Assembly (NCBI GenBank): GCA_012862575.1
Contig: BLSF01000013.1
Location: 434,001 to 498,000, forward strand
DNA: 64,000 bases
From: Parietichytrium sp. I65-24A
Lineage: Eukaryota; Sar; Bigyra; Thraustochytrida; Thraustochytriidae
Reading direction: 5' to 3'
Shown: positions 28,057-37,492 of the stretch, in pieces
How positions within the stretch are numbered: position 1 is the stretch's first letter
Layout: each line of letters starts with the position of its first letter
Notes under the pieces: model-generated
The model's input: only the letters and a program-made list of their open reading frames with translations
Database searches by the model: none
Told to the model about the DNA's origin: nothing
Program-made: the position numbers and the translations under genes

Positions 28057-31000
28057 ATGCGGCCGTCATGCTGGGCTCTGCTGTGGACAGCATTGCGCTC
28101 AAACCTCGCGTACGCCGCGTACGCCGCGTACGGCCTCGAGGACAGAACGTGCTGCAAGCTGGTGGGTGTAGAAGGAGTGGGGCCCGGGACGGCGCAGGTT
28201 TTGTGGGAACCAGGCTGGGTGGGACGAGGGGACGATAGCGCGGTGGTGGAGCGGTACATAGTGGAAGCGAAGGGACTGGGCAAGGCGGACTGGGAACAAG
28301 TAGGCCAAGTGAAGAGGAGAAGTAATGGCGCTGGGGAGATCCAGATGGTGGTTACTCGCGCGGACGAAGGGCAGATGATTGAAAGTGGCCACTTTCGGTT
28401 GTCGCTGGTGATGGACGGCGAGAGCGATGCGGACACGGAGTCGGCAACACAAACGCGATGGATCGAGTATAACGCCTCCGCGCAGGATGTGAAGGAGAGC
28501 ATCGAGGAACTTGATGGCGTAGACTCAGTGGACGTGATCAGGTCGGAGGCAGACGAGCAGAGAGGGTATGTCTGGACATTGCTCATGCCAGGGCCGCAAG
28601 ATGTTCGGTCGAGTGCCCTGGCGGGTCGGGATCTTCCCGAGTTGTACGTCAGCGCGAACACCATTTCGGCGACATTCTCTGCCGGAACACTCGGCTCTGC
28701 GATTGTCACAACCTTGCGCGATGGCGGAGACGACGACTCTCGCTGCGACTCAAAGTTCATGTGCTCAATGGTTGTCAGCGGCCTCAAACCTGGGTCAGGT
28801 TATCTGTTTCGCGTGCGAGCTGACGTAAAGACGGGAACACTGCCTTCTGCGCAGGCCTCAAACTTGTGCTTTATACCTCGCGAAGAGCCTTCTTCCCAGC
28901 CTCCGCCGCTGTCTATTTTGAACATCGCGCATGATTCGATCAGCGTTGGTGCGCGAAGAAGCTTGACCAAAGATGCTGAAGCCCGAGGGATCCAAGTCGC
29001 AAAAGCTGGGGAGTCTTCGTGGGTGTCCCTTCGACCAGTCAAAGCTGGGCAGATTGGTGTTTATGAGAATTTGTACAAGCTGTCAGGGTTAGAACCTGAG
29101 ACCGACTACTCGATCCGGATCCCTGCCGGAAGCACTTGGCAGATAGAGTCATTCCGAACGAGCTCCTTACCCCGACTTCAGCCTTCTCTGGAACTTCAAT
29201 CAGTCGGCGGGGAAGCTGCTGAGCTTTCCTGGAGCGTGATGAACAAGAACGTCCGGGAGTTTGAGGTGCAGGTAAGAAGGGTCGTTGGAGGCAAGTATTC
29301 TAGCGAGCAGAATGATGGTGACGACACAAAATGGACCCGCGCACGAGTCGAGAACGAAGAACGGCTTGCACTTAAACAGGGCTATTCGGAAATTCAGGTT
29401 TTGAGGACTCGAGCCGACGCTGGCTACGCCATCAGTGGCGGACTCTTTCAGCTACAAGCGAACCATGCGCAAGGACCCACGCAAAAGCTCTCATTTGATG
29501 TTGGTGCAGATGAGCTTAAATCTGCTCTCCTTGACATCGGAATCCATGCCTCAAGTGTCTCGCGAAGCACTAAGAATGGACAGAATACCTATGCGTGGAC
29601 GATTGTTTTTGATAATTCATGGCATGTTGGCGATCAGGCCCCTTTACAAATTTTCGCGGAAACAATTAGTAGCAGTGTGCAGTACTCTGGCCCTGGAAAG
29701 CCCATCTTTATGGCCACAATCCGTGAAGGCTTGTCTCCTTCTTACTTCCTTTTGGGAGACGACATGAAGGCAAACGTTCTTGGACTTTCGCAGTATACGT
29801 GGTATAGCTTCCGCTTGAGAGAGGTATTTTATGACCCAGAGTCTAAGGCACTGAAAAAATCAGAATGGAGTGCGCCAACCGAGCCTATCAGAACGCTCTT
29901 CTTGGAAGGCACAGTTGAAGATTTCTCATTGGGTGATGATCTGAGTTTGAAGAGAATTTCTGAGCTTATTGGAGTGAGGGCCTTACCCGGTATCCAGTGG
30001 CTTGCCCCTAACAGCGAGGATCAATTCTACGAGTTGGGTGTCGCGCAAGGTGGCACGGATTCTTCTATGAACGGCGGGAATGGACTTGTGGTCATCTTGC
30101 CATCGTCCTCCAAGTCTGGCGAGGCGAACGCCAGTGTGACTGCCTCGGTGTTTCGCTACTCTGGCCAGACTCAGGTTTATAGAGTACCTGCAGATGGCTT
30201 GATTGATCAACTTCAAATTTTTGCCTGGGGCGCTGGCGGTGCGGCGGGATCTTCAGATTCAAATGCAACCTTTGGTGGAGCGGGAGCATTCGTGAGCGCC
30301 ATGATCCATGTGTACGAGCCTGAACTACTTCGCCATCAGGACCAACGAAAGAGGATCAAGTACCTCCACGTTCGAGTCGGAGGTGGCGGGAGCGCTTCAA
30401 CCGGAAATGAAGGCGGACTTGGCGGATTCAACGGTGGCGGTCGAGGTGGATACGGAGGGCACAGAGGCGGCGGTGGCGGTGGCGGGGCGTCTTCTGTCAC
30501 TCTCGAAATCGACCAAACGGTCCTTTATGCGGCAGGGGGCGCAGGTGGTGGTTCCACGAACAAGTGCTGTTCACATGGAGGAGCGGGAGGCATCGAAATC
30601 GGAGCAATGGGCGAAGCCCCCAGCGAAGAAGCATACGAAGGGACGGACGATTTGAAGTCGCTCAGTCCAACACTTTTGAGCGGCGACAGACCTCAAACTG
30701 CTGTTGGAGGAAGTGGCGGGGACCTGTCTGGAGACGGAAGTCACGCTGGAAAGAGCGGATCGTACTTCTCCTCCGAAGGGCATAGCCGTTTTCTTGCAAG
30801 CAACGGCCGCCTTCGCGTCGCAGGAACAGGCGGCAGCGGTCACAGAGGCGGCGGCGGCGGCGGAAGTGGTTACTGGGGCGGCGGTGGAGGGGGCGGAGGA
30901 GTGGATGGCGGCGGAGGTGGTGGTGGCTGCTCATTCGTGGAACCAACGATGATTTTGCAAGCAAGCCAGAGGCCGACCCCTACCAAACCGAATTCTTTTT

Positions 31001-33114
31001 TCACCCCGCCTAAATTGACTCTCCTCAAGCTCGCAGCCAGGGAAGTAGTCTTCAACTGGACCCGGGAGTCATCTGCGCTTTCTTATACTGTCGAGAAATC
31101 CTCTCACGCAAACGACGAAGATTTTCAGATCGTTTTGCATGTACATCGTGGAGCGGAGCCGGTCTTTCGGGATGAGGACGTAGTGCCGGAGAGGACCTTT
31201 CGTTACCGCGTCAGAGCTGTTACACCTACATCTGGCGGGGAATTTGTCGGAGAGGTGCTCAGTGTCACTACCCCGCTCAGCGTGGTGAATACTTGGCGTT
31301 TGATCCCCGTTATTCCTTCGTTCACGCAGAGCTTGTTTGATCATAGCACGAGTGAGCACAGAGTAGCAAGTTCTCAGGAGGAGCTCGAGACCTTTTTAAA
31401 AGAGCGCAGACAATATCTCGCGGAAGAGTTTGCTGAAACCAGCTCCGAATTGATAATTGACGATTATGACCATTCCAACCTCGAGCCTCCAGAACGTCAT
31501 GGCCATGTGGCCAGCTTAATAGGATCTCACATGTTCGTTTTCGGTGGCTTTTCTGTTGGCAAAGATTGTGGGTTTGCAGCCGGACATGGAAGTGAAAATA
31601 TGAACTTTGATGACCAAGTCGGGATCGCCCGATGTCGCGATCGTAGAGGAACCAGCGATGAGCTTTGGCGCTTTCATGTGGATCTTGGGTTCTGGGAATT
31701 GGTATCTCAAGCGGAAAACTCAACGGTGCCGCCATCGCGTTTAGAGCACTCCTCTATCCAGGTCAACAAAAAGATTTACGTGTTTGGCGGAAGATATCAA
31801 AATTTTGTTTCTGATGAGGTCAGGGTTGGCAATCCCAATGATGCTCTCAGTGTGGAGCGAGAAGAGTCCAGCGGCAGAATCACGTCATTCTCTGTAGGCG
31901 ATGCCGAATCGTTCAGCTACTCAGAAACGGGCTGGGAGTGGGGGGCGTTGGACGATTTGTGGGAACTAGACCCAATAGAACCATTCGTGCTCCGTGTCAA
32001 CAGCTCCGAGGAGCTTGTGATGAGTGGCACTGGGGTTTCCGGCTCCGTAGTTTACACGCCCAGCGCTGTGACTGGTATCCCGGAAGACGATTCGCGGTAT
32101 TGTATCAGCGCGGTAGAAGAAGTGGTCGTTGAAGTTGCCCATCCTTGTCCGTATGATTTGGAAATGCGTCTGCGCGGACCTGGTCATCAATATCGAAACG
32201 TTGAGGGAGACCAAGGCATGCTGCTGCTGGACTCGAAAATCACCGACTTGCAATTCTGCATGGACTTGAACGATACCGAACAAGGATCCCACACGCTCCG
32301 ATTTTCGGACAGCGCCGAGCAGGACCTCGGTCACTATGCTTTCACTGACGGCGAGTTTCAGCCCGCTAGCAAGCTGAGCAGATACCTTGGGCTCGAAATC
32401 AAGAATGGCCAGGTGTGGAAGTTTGGAAGCCTTGACACCAATCACACCCATGAAAAGAGCGGATCGGTCAAGTTTTGGGAACTTGTTCTCCGCGTCCTTC
32501 CTTGCGATGTTGTCCCAGAGTGGAAGGAACTCTCAGGTGTCGCGCGGCCGAAAGCCAGGTATGGCCATCACGCCATTGCAGTTGGAGACTCTGGTTTTGT
32601 CATGCATAGCGGTATTAGCCCAGAGTATGGCCCACTTGATGATGTCTGGATATATGACATTGCGACCGAAGAATGGTCTCAAATCGAGCTCTTGACGGAT
32701 GACAGGTCGGTTTTTTCCCAGGACAAGATTTTTCTGTCCCGCACGTTTGGGGTTGTGCAAGTTTTGTCGCGGGACATTCGCATTGTGCAGTCATACGACT
32801 TCATCTCAAGGGAGTGGATCGTATCTCAAGCGAATGTGCAGGACCTCGCTCCGAATGGTCACGTGCATGCCTCAATAGAGTACGATGAGGAGGAGAAACG
32901 TTTTTTGATCTTTGGAGGGAAGAACTCTGGTTCTGGCCAAAGTACGAGCGCCGTAGCAGAGCTTATTTTGCAAAATACAACTGAATGGCCATCTGCTCCG
33001 ACGGCTCTTTGTCATAGCGCGAGGCAGTCTTGTCTCACAGCCAAGGTGTGCAGGGATCTGCATGAGCTCTTGCTCGATACCTGGTGCGACACGTTCGTCG
33101 AAGTCGCTTCATAA
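28057..33114 (+). CDS. Secreted multidomain protein: FN3 repeats, glycine-rich domain, kelch repeats with inserted P-like domain
   Basis: 1685 residues. Signal peptide at about 1-20. FN3-like domains lie at about 42-275 (split), 282-370, 372-618 (split) and 978-1072. Both split domains carry an insert of about 110-130 residues before the last FN3 strands; the inserts share the 'EIQ-hydrophobic-x-TRAD...G-x-F-x-L' start and a 'YxWT' end, resembling a domain abundant in oomycete and algal surface proteins. Residues about 705-965 are a glycine-rich domain of the ALK/LTK type with Cys. Kelch motifs (HMFVFGGF, KIYVFGGR, DDVWIYDIATEEWSQI, RFLIFGGK) lie at about 1145-1315 and 1488-1648; between them a block of about 170 residues resembles a proprotein-convertase P domain (VEVAHPCPYDLEMRL). 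No membrane anchor at the C-terminus, so it is probably secreted or wall-associated. Start: ATG 28057 begins the signal peptide. Confidence 0.85.
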   Translation: MRPSCWALLWTALRSNLAYAAYAAYGLEDRTCCKLVGVEGVGPGTAQVLWEPGWVGRGDDSAVVERYIVEAKGLGKADWEQVGQVKRRSNGAGEIQMVVTRADEGQMIESGHFRLSLVMDGESDADTESATQTRWIEYNASAQDVKESIEELDGVDSVDVIRSEADEQRGYVWTLLMPGPQDVRSSALAGRDLPELYVSANTISATFSAGTLGSAIVTTLRDGGDDDSRCDSKFMCSMVVSGLKPGSGYLFRVRADVKTGTLPSAQASNLCFIPREEPSSQPPPLSILNIAHDSISVGARRSLTKDAEARGIQVAKAGESSWVSLRPVKAGQIGVYENLYKLSGLEPETDYSIRIPAGSTWQIESFRTSSLPRLQPSLELQSVGGEAAELSWSVMNKNVREFEVQVRRVVGGKYSSEQNDGDDTKWTRARVENEERLALKQGYSEIQVLRTRADAGYAISGGLFQLQANHAQGPTQKLSFDVGADELKSALLDIGIHASSVSRSTKNGQNTYAWTIVFDNSWHVGDQAPLQIFAETISSSVQYSGPGKPIFMATIREGLSPSYFLLGDDMKANVLGLSQYTWYSFRLREVFYDPESKALKKSEWSAPTEPIRTLFLEGTVEDFSLGDDLSLKRISELIGVRALPGIQWLAPNSEDQFYELGVAQGGTDSSMNGGNGLVVILPSSSKSGEANASVTASVFRYSGQTQVYRVPADGLIDQLQIFAWGAGGAAGSSDSNATFGGAGAFVSAMIHVYEPELLRHQDQRKRIKYLHVRVGGGGSASTGNEGGLGGFNGGGRGGYGGHRGGGGGGGASSVTLEIDQTVLYAAGGAGGGSTNKCCSHGGAGGIEIGAMGEAPSEEAYEGTDDLKSLSPTLLSGDRPQTAVGGSGGDLSGDGSHAGKSGSYFSSEGHSRFLASNGRLRVAGTGGSGHRGGGGGGSGYWGGGGGGGGVDGGGGGGGCSFVEPTMILQASQRPTPTKPNSFFTPPKLTLLKLAAREVVFNWTRESSALSYTVEKSSHANDEDFQIVLHVHRGAEPVFRDEDVVPERTFRYRVRAVTPTSGGEFVGEVLSVTTPLSVVNTWRLIPVIPSFTQSLFDHSTSEHRVASSQEELETFLKERRQYLAEEFAETSSELIIDDYDHSNLEPPERHGHVASLIGSHMFVFGGFSVGKDCGFAAGHGSENMNFDDQVGIARCRDRRGTSDELWRFHVDLGFWELVSQAENSTVPPSRLEHSSIQVNKKIYVFGGRYQNFVSDEVRVGNPNDALSVEREESSGRITSFSVGDAESFSYSETGWEWGALDDLWELDPIEPFVLRVNSSEELVMSGTGVSGSVVYTPSAVTGIPEDDSRYCISAVEEVVVEVAHPCPYDLEMRLRGPGHQYRNVEGDQGMLLLDSKITDLQFCMDLNDTEQGSHTLRFSDSAEQDLGHYAFTDGEFQPASKLSRYLGLEIKNGQVWKFGSLDTNHTHEKSGSVKFWELVLRVLPCDVVPEWKELSGVARPKARYGHHAIAVGDSGFVMHSGISPEYGPLDDVWIYDIATEEWSQIELLTDDRSVFSQDKIFLSRTFGVVQVLSRDIRIVQSYDFISREWIVSQANVQDLAPNGHVHASIEYDEEEKRFLIFGGKNSGSGQSTSAVAELILQNTTEWPSAPTALCHSARQSCLTAKVCRDLHELLLDTWCDTFVEVAS

Positions 33115-33170
33115 CGCGGTGTCAAGTTCTTTGGGCACAGCTTTGAATTATTTACAATGTTATGCTTTGC

Positions 33171-33176
33171 AATAAA
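33171..33176 (+). promoter_or_regulatory. Poly(A) signal AATAAA of the kelch/FN3 gene
   Basis: A canonical hexamer 57 nt after the stop at 33114, in the short convergent gap before the GID8-like gene. Confidence 0.45.
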
Positions 33177-33347
33177 TATGATGACATGCATGAGTAGAAT
33201 GCTTGGGCAATTCAGTTGATTCACTGAAAAGCGCTTCAGTACCCTAATTTTGTACAGATGAAGAGTAAGAAGGTTTGTTATATATTTGCACAAGTTCTTG
33301 CAGCATTTCGCGCAACAAGACAAGAGAGCCGAGCCACGATCATAAGC

Positions 33348-33962
33348 TCAACTGCTACCGTACAACTTCTTCCTCGCTCTGTCTCTCTGTACGCCCTGGC
33401 AGTACCCTTCCAGCCACAACGCCTCGAGAACCTCTCTTAGCAGCAGCGGCTCTACATTTCCGCCCTGGGCTTTCACCAACGCTTCATTAAGCAGCGCAAC
33501 CGCATCGCTGCGGCTCTCCTTCGCCAATAGATGCGCCAACGGGCTCTCCTGCACGTTCTCAAACACGAGCAACGCCATCACCTGCTCCAGCTCGCCGCGC
33601 ATGCGATCATCCCGTGCCGCGAGCGGCGCTACACTCTCCTGCGCAAACACTATTGCCTCTTCCACCTTCCCCTTCGCAATCTTGCTCACCAGCAGCAGCT
33701 TTCGCAGCTGGAACAACACCTCCCCATCCAGCGCCCCCGATCCCGTGGCTCCCGTGGCTCCCGTGGCTCCCTCCGCCAGCTGCATCGCCTGCTCGATGTG
33801 GCCATCCGCCAGCGCGTCCAGCGCCACCTTACGCTCCTCCGCGTGCCTCAGAGCGTCCGCGTCCACGTCCTGCCCTGTCTCTGACGCGAACGCCTGCGCC
33901 GCATCGCACAGTCCTTGGCTCACCAGGTAGTCCAGCACCAGCATCTGCGCCTCCTTGCTCAT
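33348..33962 (-). CDS. GID8/TWA1-like subunit of the CTLH (GID) ubiquitin ligase
   Basis: 204 residues with the order LisH (about 5-35, 'LVLDYLVSQGLCDAAQAFASETG'), CTLH (about 40-75) and CRA (about 85-200, including 'LLVFENVQESPLAHLL'). Length and order match GID8/TWA1 (human 228 residues) rather than RanBP9 (which adds SPRY) or MAEA/RMND5 (which add RING-like ends). GID8 is the scaffold joining the catalytic and substrate-receptor arms of the GID/CTLH E3 ligase, which in yeast degrades gluconeogenic enzymes. A short Ala-Thr-Gly tandem (GATGATGATG) sits between CTLH and CRA. ATG 33962 directly abuts a CT/TATC microsatellite. It converges with the kelch gene, 233 bp between stops. Confidence 0.85.
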   Translation of the reverse strand: MSKEAQMLVLDYLVSQGLCDAAQAFASETGQDVDADALRHAEERKVALDALADGHIEQAMQLAEGATGATGATGSGALDGEVLFQLRKLLLVSKIAKGKVEEAIVFAQESVAPLAARDDRMRGELEQVMALLVFENVQESPLAHLLAKESRSDAVALLNEALVKAQGGNVEPLLLREVLEALWLEGYCQGVQRDRARKKLYGSS

Positions 33963-33963
<1 letters not shown>

Positions 33964-33997
<34 letters not shown>

Positions 33998-34003
33998 CTC
34001 TCT
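33964..34003. repeat. (TC)n-(TATC)n microsatellite
   Basis: Compound repeat beginning two bases upstream of the GID8-like ATG (coding strand GA and GATA). It therefore lies in the transcribed leader or the core promoter. Confidence 0.93.
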
Positions 34004-34085
34004 TCTTTGTCCTCTCTCCTGTATACTCTCGCAACGCGCCTGCGCACCTGCGGACATACGCATCAACGTGACTGTGTACACACCT

Positions 34086-34108
34086 GCGTACGTACGTATT
34101 ACGTACGC
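34086..34108. repeat. Perfect 9-bp inverted repeat (GCGTACGTA arms)
   Basis: Arms 34086-34094 and 34100-34108 with a 5-nt spacer, made of GTAC units. It may simply reflect alternating simple sequence. Confidence 0.8.
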
Positions 34109-34758
34109 GTCAATGGACTTGGGCACCGGAGAAAAGTCCTCGCATCGCAGCTCTCTAGCTAGCTAGCTAGTAGTAGTAGGAGATGATAGTAGTAGTATTT
34201 AGTCAGACATGGTGAAATCCTCAGGATTTGGATGTTCTTATATATACAGTTTGCTAGAGTCACCTTGGCGTGGCTTGAGGAGTTTGAGGAGTGCGGTTTC
34301 TGTATGGAATGGACTCGGATGCACAAGCACAGATGCACAAACACAGATGCAGACACGTCTCCGAAAATGGTAAAAAGGTAAGAATTGCGCTCTTGGCAAG
34401 TCCAGCGTGGACACGTACTGGATCGTGCACGGAATGAACGAATGAATGAATGACAAAACGGACTCCACTCATCTCCACTCACTCACTCCCTCCACCATCA
34501 CCATCACCATCGCCATCGCCATCGCAATCTCTCAGCGGCGACAACAGTGACAAAACTGACAACAACCGTTGACGACAACAATCAGTGGCACAACAATTGA
34601 CAACTTGGCAGAGAAGACTTGACGCTTTCGCACTCAAGTTGCTTATTCCTGGAACGAGCGCATCGCATCATCTTCTATTGCCATTCTACTACTACCGATG
34701 GTGCTAAGTGAGGAGATAGTACTACGCTCACAGGCAAATGCAACATTATCATTATTAT

Positions 34759-34778
34759 CATGATCATGGATGATCATG
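34759..34778. repeat. Palindrome CATGATCAT-GG-ATGATCATG
   Basis: Two 9-bp arms separated by GG. A related ATGATCAT sequence occurs at several other intergenic sites in the window. Confidence 0.8.
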
Positions 34779-35123
34779 GTGAGACATTGGCGCCGTGCAA
34801 CGCAACGTGGCCGAGCACGCTGGACTTGCCAAGAGCGCAACTCCCACCTTTCTACCACTTTTGACCTTTGTCTTTTGCCTTTTTCACTGGTTTCAAATAT
34901 TAAAACTTCACTGTCCAGAAGATCCAGAAGATTGCATGCTTGATCTGAGCAATGTCATCAAACATTGAAAAGTATCTTCGTGGAAGCTTACTCGCTCAAC
35001 GTAGACCTTGCTTGGCCTTGAGTCTCTGCAGTGTCGCTGGCGAGTTCACAAAGCTGCTGCCAAGGAAACGAGCAAGCAATCAAGAGAGAGAGAGAAGGAG
35101 GCGTACGAGAGGAGAAGGGCAAG

Positions 35124-35732
35124 ATGGCGCAGCGGGTGGTGAGCGTGGAGCGGTTTGCGCTGAGGCAGTTTGGGTCGGCAGGGGCGATCGGGAAGCTGTC
35201 CTGCACGCCGGAAGAGCTTGCAGCCAAGGTGAACGAGGGCATCCAGGAACAAGGCGGCGCTGAGGCGGCGCTCAAGAGTGGATACGCGGCCTTCTGCAAG
35301 CACGTGTTTGTGGATAACTTTTGCGGAGCGCTCAAGTTAGATCTGGAAATCACGGACAAGAACAAGCACCTCCTGCAGACAGAGTACGAGGCCCGCAGAG
35401 AAAACGAGCTGCCAGTCCTCGCGAGATTTTTCAAGGAGGAGGACGTGCGCCCAATTCCAAAGGCCAAATTTTTGGATGTCATCTTATACTCGAGGGAGCA
35501 GATTCGCAAGGAAAACGCGGACATGGGTGAAGCAGATGACGGCGAAGACACCCCGTGGGGAATTATCTCCATCAAGCCGCAGGACGAGCCTAGCGAGCTA
35601 CCCATGCAGCCCATCACTGTGATGAGAAACGCTCTGGGCACAGAGCACGGCGGATCGGGAGTTCCTTTGGAGAGAGAAAAGTACATGGAGTCTGTGAAAT
35701 ACTGGTCCACACACGCCCCTATCAAAAACTAA
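35124..35732 (+). CDS. Probable DUF3228-family protein
   Basis: 202 residues, soluble, no signal peptide. The start 'RFALRQFG' followed by 'CTPEELAAKVNEGI' and the core 'FCKHVFVDNF' with 'YEARRENELPVLARFF' resemble the DUF3228 family of bacteria and protists, whose function is unknown. I am not certain of this assignment. The C-terminal part contains 'WGIISIKPQDEPSELPMQPITVMRNALG', which looks like a conserved family end, and the length is right for the family (about 190-200). ATG 35124 follows a GA-rich leader (35082-35123); there is no in-frame ATG upstream. It converges with the phospholipase B-like gene with only 107 bp between stops. Confidence 0.7.
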   Translation: MAQRVVSVERFALRQFGSAGAIGKLSCTPEELAAKVNEGIQEQGGAEAALKSGYAAFCKHVFVDNFCGALKLDLEITDKNKHLLQTEYEARRENELPVLARFFKEEDVRPIPKAKFLDVILYSREQIRKENADMGEADDGEDTPWGIISIKPQDEPSELPMQPITVMRNALGTEHGGSGVPLEREKYMESVKYWSTHAPIKN

Positions 35733-35839
35733 CCCTGGCATACATACGCTCCTGGTTTGTGTTGATCTGATTTCCAATTTCTTGTAGAACCACTGCCACT
35801 TGGTGACAGTGTGCATAGTTCGTTTTAGATTGTTTTAAT

Positions 35840-37492
35840 TTAATAAACCGCAAGGAGATCGCCACCGTCCGCCTTTTCAAAGAATTCCGACGCGTCTCGA
35901 CACTGTTTGACGAACGAAAAGTTGAATAGGTCCGGCTGGTCAATGTGAATTTGCTTGTCGAAGCGAGAGGTAGACCAGCGGAAGGCGTGGAGCTCGTCAT
36001 GACTTGGTCCATTCTGAGCGTAAGCACACGCCAAGTCATCCGCAACGAGAGAAAATGAGGTCACTTTGGTATCGATCCCGCCAAATGCTTTGGGCGATTT
36101 TTCGTCGAGATCCTGTCTTGCCGAGATTGCGAAATCAGGCTTGCCCTGGCTAAGGGGGTCGTTCTCAAAGTCGTTGTACCTGAGGATGTGTTGAATCCCG
36201 CTGATACTCTGCACCTTGGACTGGTCGCGAGAGAAGATGAGGTGCCGAGGGCACTTTTCGTAGGAATACTCATCGCCGTAGTGCTTGAATGCCTTATCGA
36301 ATCCGCTTGCATTGTAGACGGAAGGAAAGTACGGCACGTTCATCGATGGCCAAAAGTTTCCCTGCGAGACGAAAACGTCCGTGACGTCTGCGGACTCGAC
36401 AAGATCTGGTGCGACTTCGGAGATCCACAAGAAACCCTTCTTCGGCCCCTGGCTTGGCGCGAAGCGCTTGAAATCGACAACCATCCACTGGTTGGCATAG
36501 GTTCCTGAATTATAGCGGCTAAACATGTCCGTCCACTCCTTCCCGGACTCTGCTAAAGCGTTTACGAGCGGAATTCTCTGCCACGTCAAAAGCGTGTCAG
36601 AGCGGATGTGTTTGTACATTTCGTGGTTCATAATGCCGTTCGTGGTCTCCATGACAACCATCTGTTGGCGAGGGAGAATGTAAAAGTCGTCCTTTGAGTA
36701 GAGTAGACCAGGTTTGGCGGAAAACGATACCTTATTGGAGCCGAAGGAGTAATGCTTGTAGATGCGCAACATATTCTCATAGGTGGACCAGGTGGTGTGG
36801 CCCAAAAATACGTCCGACTTATCATCCTTCATCTTTATGAGGGCCGAGCACGAGACGACGCTGTGCCACGCATCACGAAACTCCTCTCTGCTCAACTTTC
36901 CAACGTGGAGCTTGAAGGCACTGGCGTTAGTAGCAGGGATGATATCGTAAAGGTCCCCAGCAGCTTGCAATGTGAGAAGGTCCAGAAGGCTGAAAGACTC
37001 CCCCGGAATCGCTGCGTGGTTGATGCCATCCAAGAGCCCTTCAAATTGTGCCATGACGTTTCGAAGCGCCGCGAAATAGGGGTCCTCTGAAGAGGACGCC
37101 TCAAGAAGCGACATGGTGTACTCGTAATTCTCCAACAGGTAACTCCGAGTGCCCGGGGACATTGGCTCGTTCTCCGGGAAGGTGACAGAGTACCACGACT
37201 CGTAGTGATGGCGGATGTAGCGAGCTGTCAGCGCTCCCTCCAAGAAGCCGGCTGCGTAGTTGGCTTTCTCGCCCGCGCGCTGGCGCGTGCTAATCCACAA
37301 CTTGCCCCAGCCGTCCGTCTGCACATCGTCCTCAAATCTCCCTTCGGCGAGGGCACCAGGGCCATTGTCCTTAATTCGACCTTGAGCTAGCCTGCACGAC
37401 GGAACCTTCCTGTCGCACACGGCGGTAACCCATCCTCCGTTTGCCTGCAGCGCGCTGCAAGCATACAGTGCCAAGTACACAAGCACCTTCAT
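35840..37492 (-). CDS. Phospholipase B-like (PLBD/LAMA family) lysosomal hydrolase
   Basis: 550 residues with an N-terminal signal peptide (about 1-17). It matches the phospholipase B-like/lama-ancestor family along its length. The key motif 'SVVSCSALIK' places the N-terminal-nucleophile Cys at residue 215, followed by 'GHTTWSTYENMLRIYKHYSF', as in PLBD1/PLBD2. Family members are activated by autocleavage before this Cys and reside in lysosomes or phagosomes; the substrate of PLBD2 is uncertain, and Dictyostelium PlbA deacylates phospholipids. C-terminal parts such as 'YNSGTYANQWMVVDFKRF' and 'RYNDFENDPLS' are also family-typical. The proprotein has several N-glycosylation sequons. ATG 37492 begins the signal peptide. 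Confidence 0.92.
   Translation of the reverse strand: MKVLVYLALYACSALQANGGWVTAVCDRKVPSCRLAQGRIKDNGPGALAEGRFEDDVQTDGWGKLWISTRQRAGEKANYAAGFLEGALTARYIRHHYESWYSVTFPENEPMSPGTRSYLLENYEYTMSLLEASSSEDPYFAALRNVMAQFEGLLDGINHAAIPGESFSLLDLLTLQAAGDLYDIIPATNASAFKLHVGKLSREEFRDAWHSVVSCSALIKMKDDKSDVFLGHTTWSTYENMLRIYKHYSFGSNKVSFSAKPGLLYSKDDFYILPRQQMVVMETTNGIMNHEMYKHIRSDTLLTWQRIPLVNALAESGKEWTDMFSRYNSGTYANQWMVVDFKRFAPSQGPKKGFLWISEVAPDLVESADVTDVFVSQGNFWPSMNVPYFPSVYNASGFDKAFKHYGDEYSYEKCPRHLIFSRDQSKVQSISGIQHILRYNDFENDPLSQGKPDFAISARQDLDEKSPKAFGGIDTKVTSFSLVADDLACAYAQNGPSHDELHAFRWSTSRFDKQIHIDQPDLFNFSFVKQCRDASEFFEKADGGDLLAVY
35842..35847 (+). promoter_or_regulatory. AATAAA hexamer for the + strand gene overlapping the neighbouring stop codon
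   Basis: A + strand AATAAA 110 nt after the DUF3228 stop. It shares one base with the minus-strand stop codon of the phospholipase B-like gene (35840-35842), so the two convergent transcripts probably overlap. Confidence 0.4.

Larger units (their letters stand above)
33963..35123. other. Divergent intergenic region rich in short repeats
   Basis: Between the GID8-like (-) and DUF3228 (+) starts. Contains (TC)n/(TATC)n at 33964-34003, a palindrome at 34086-34108, (TAGC)n/(TAG)n at 34151-34195, CCATCA/CCATCG units at 34492-34525, a palindrome at 34759-34778 and a GA tract at 35082-35100. No gene is recognised. Confidence 0.7.
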
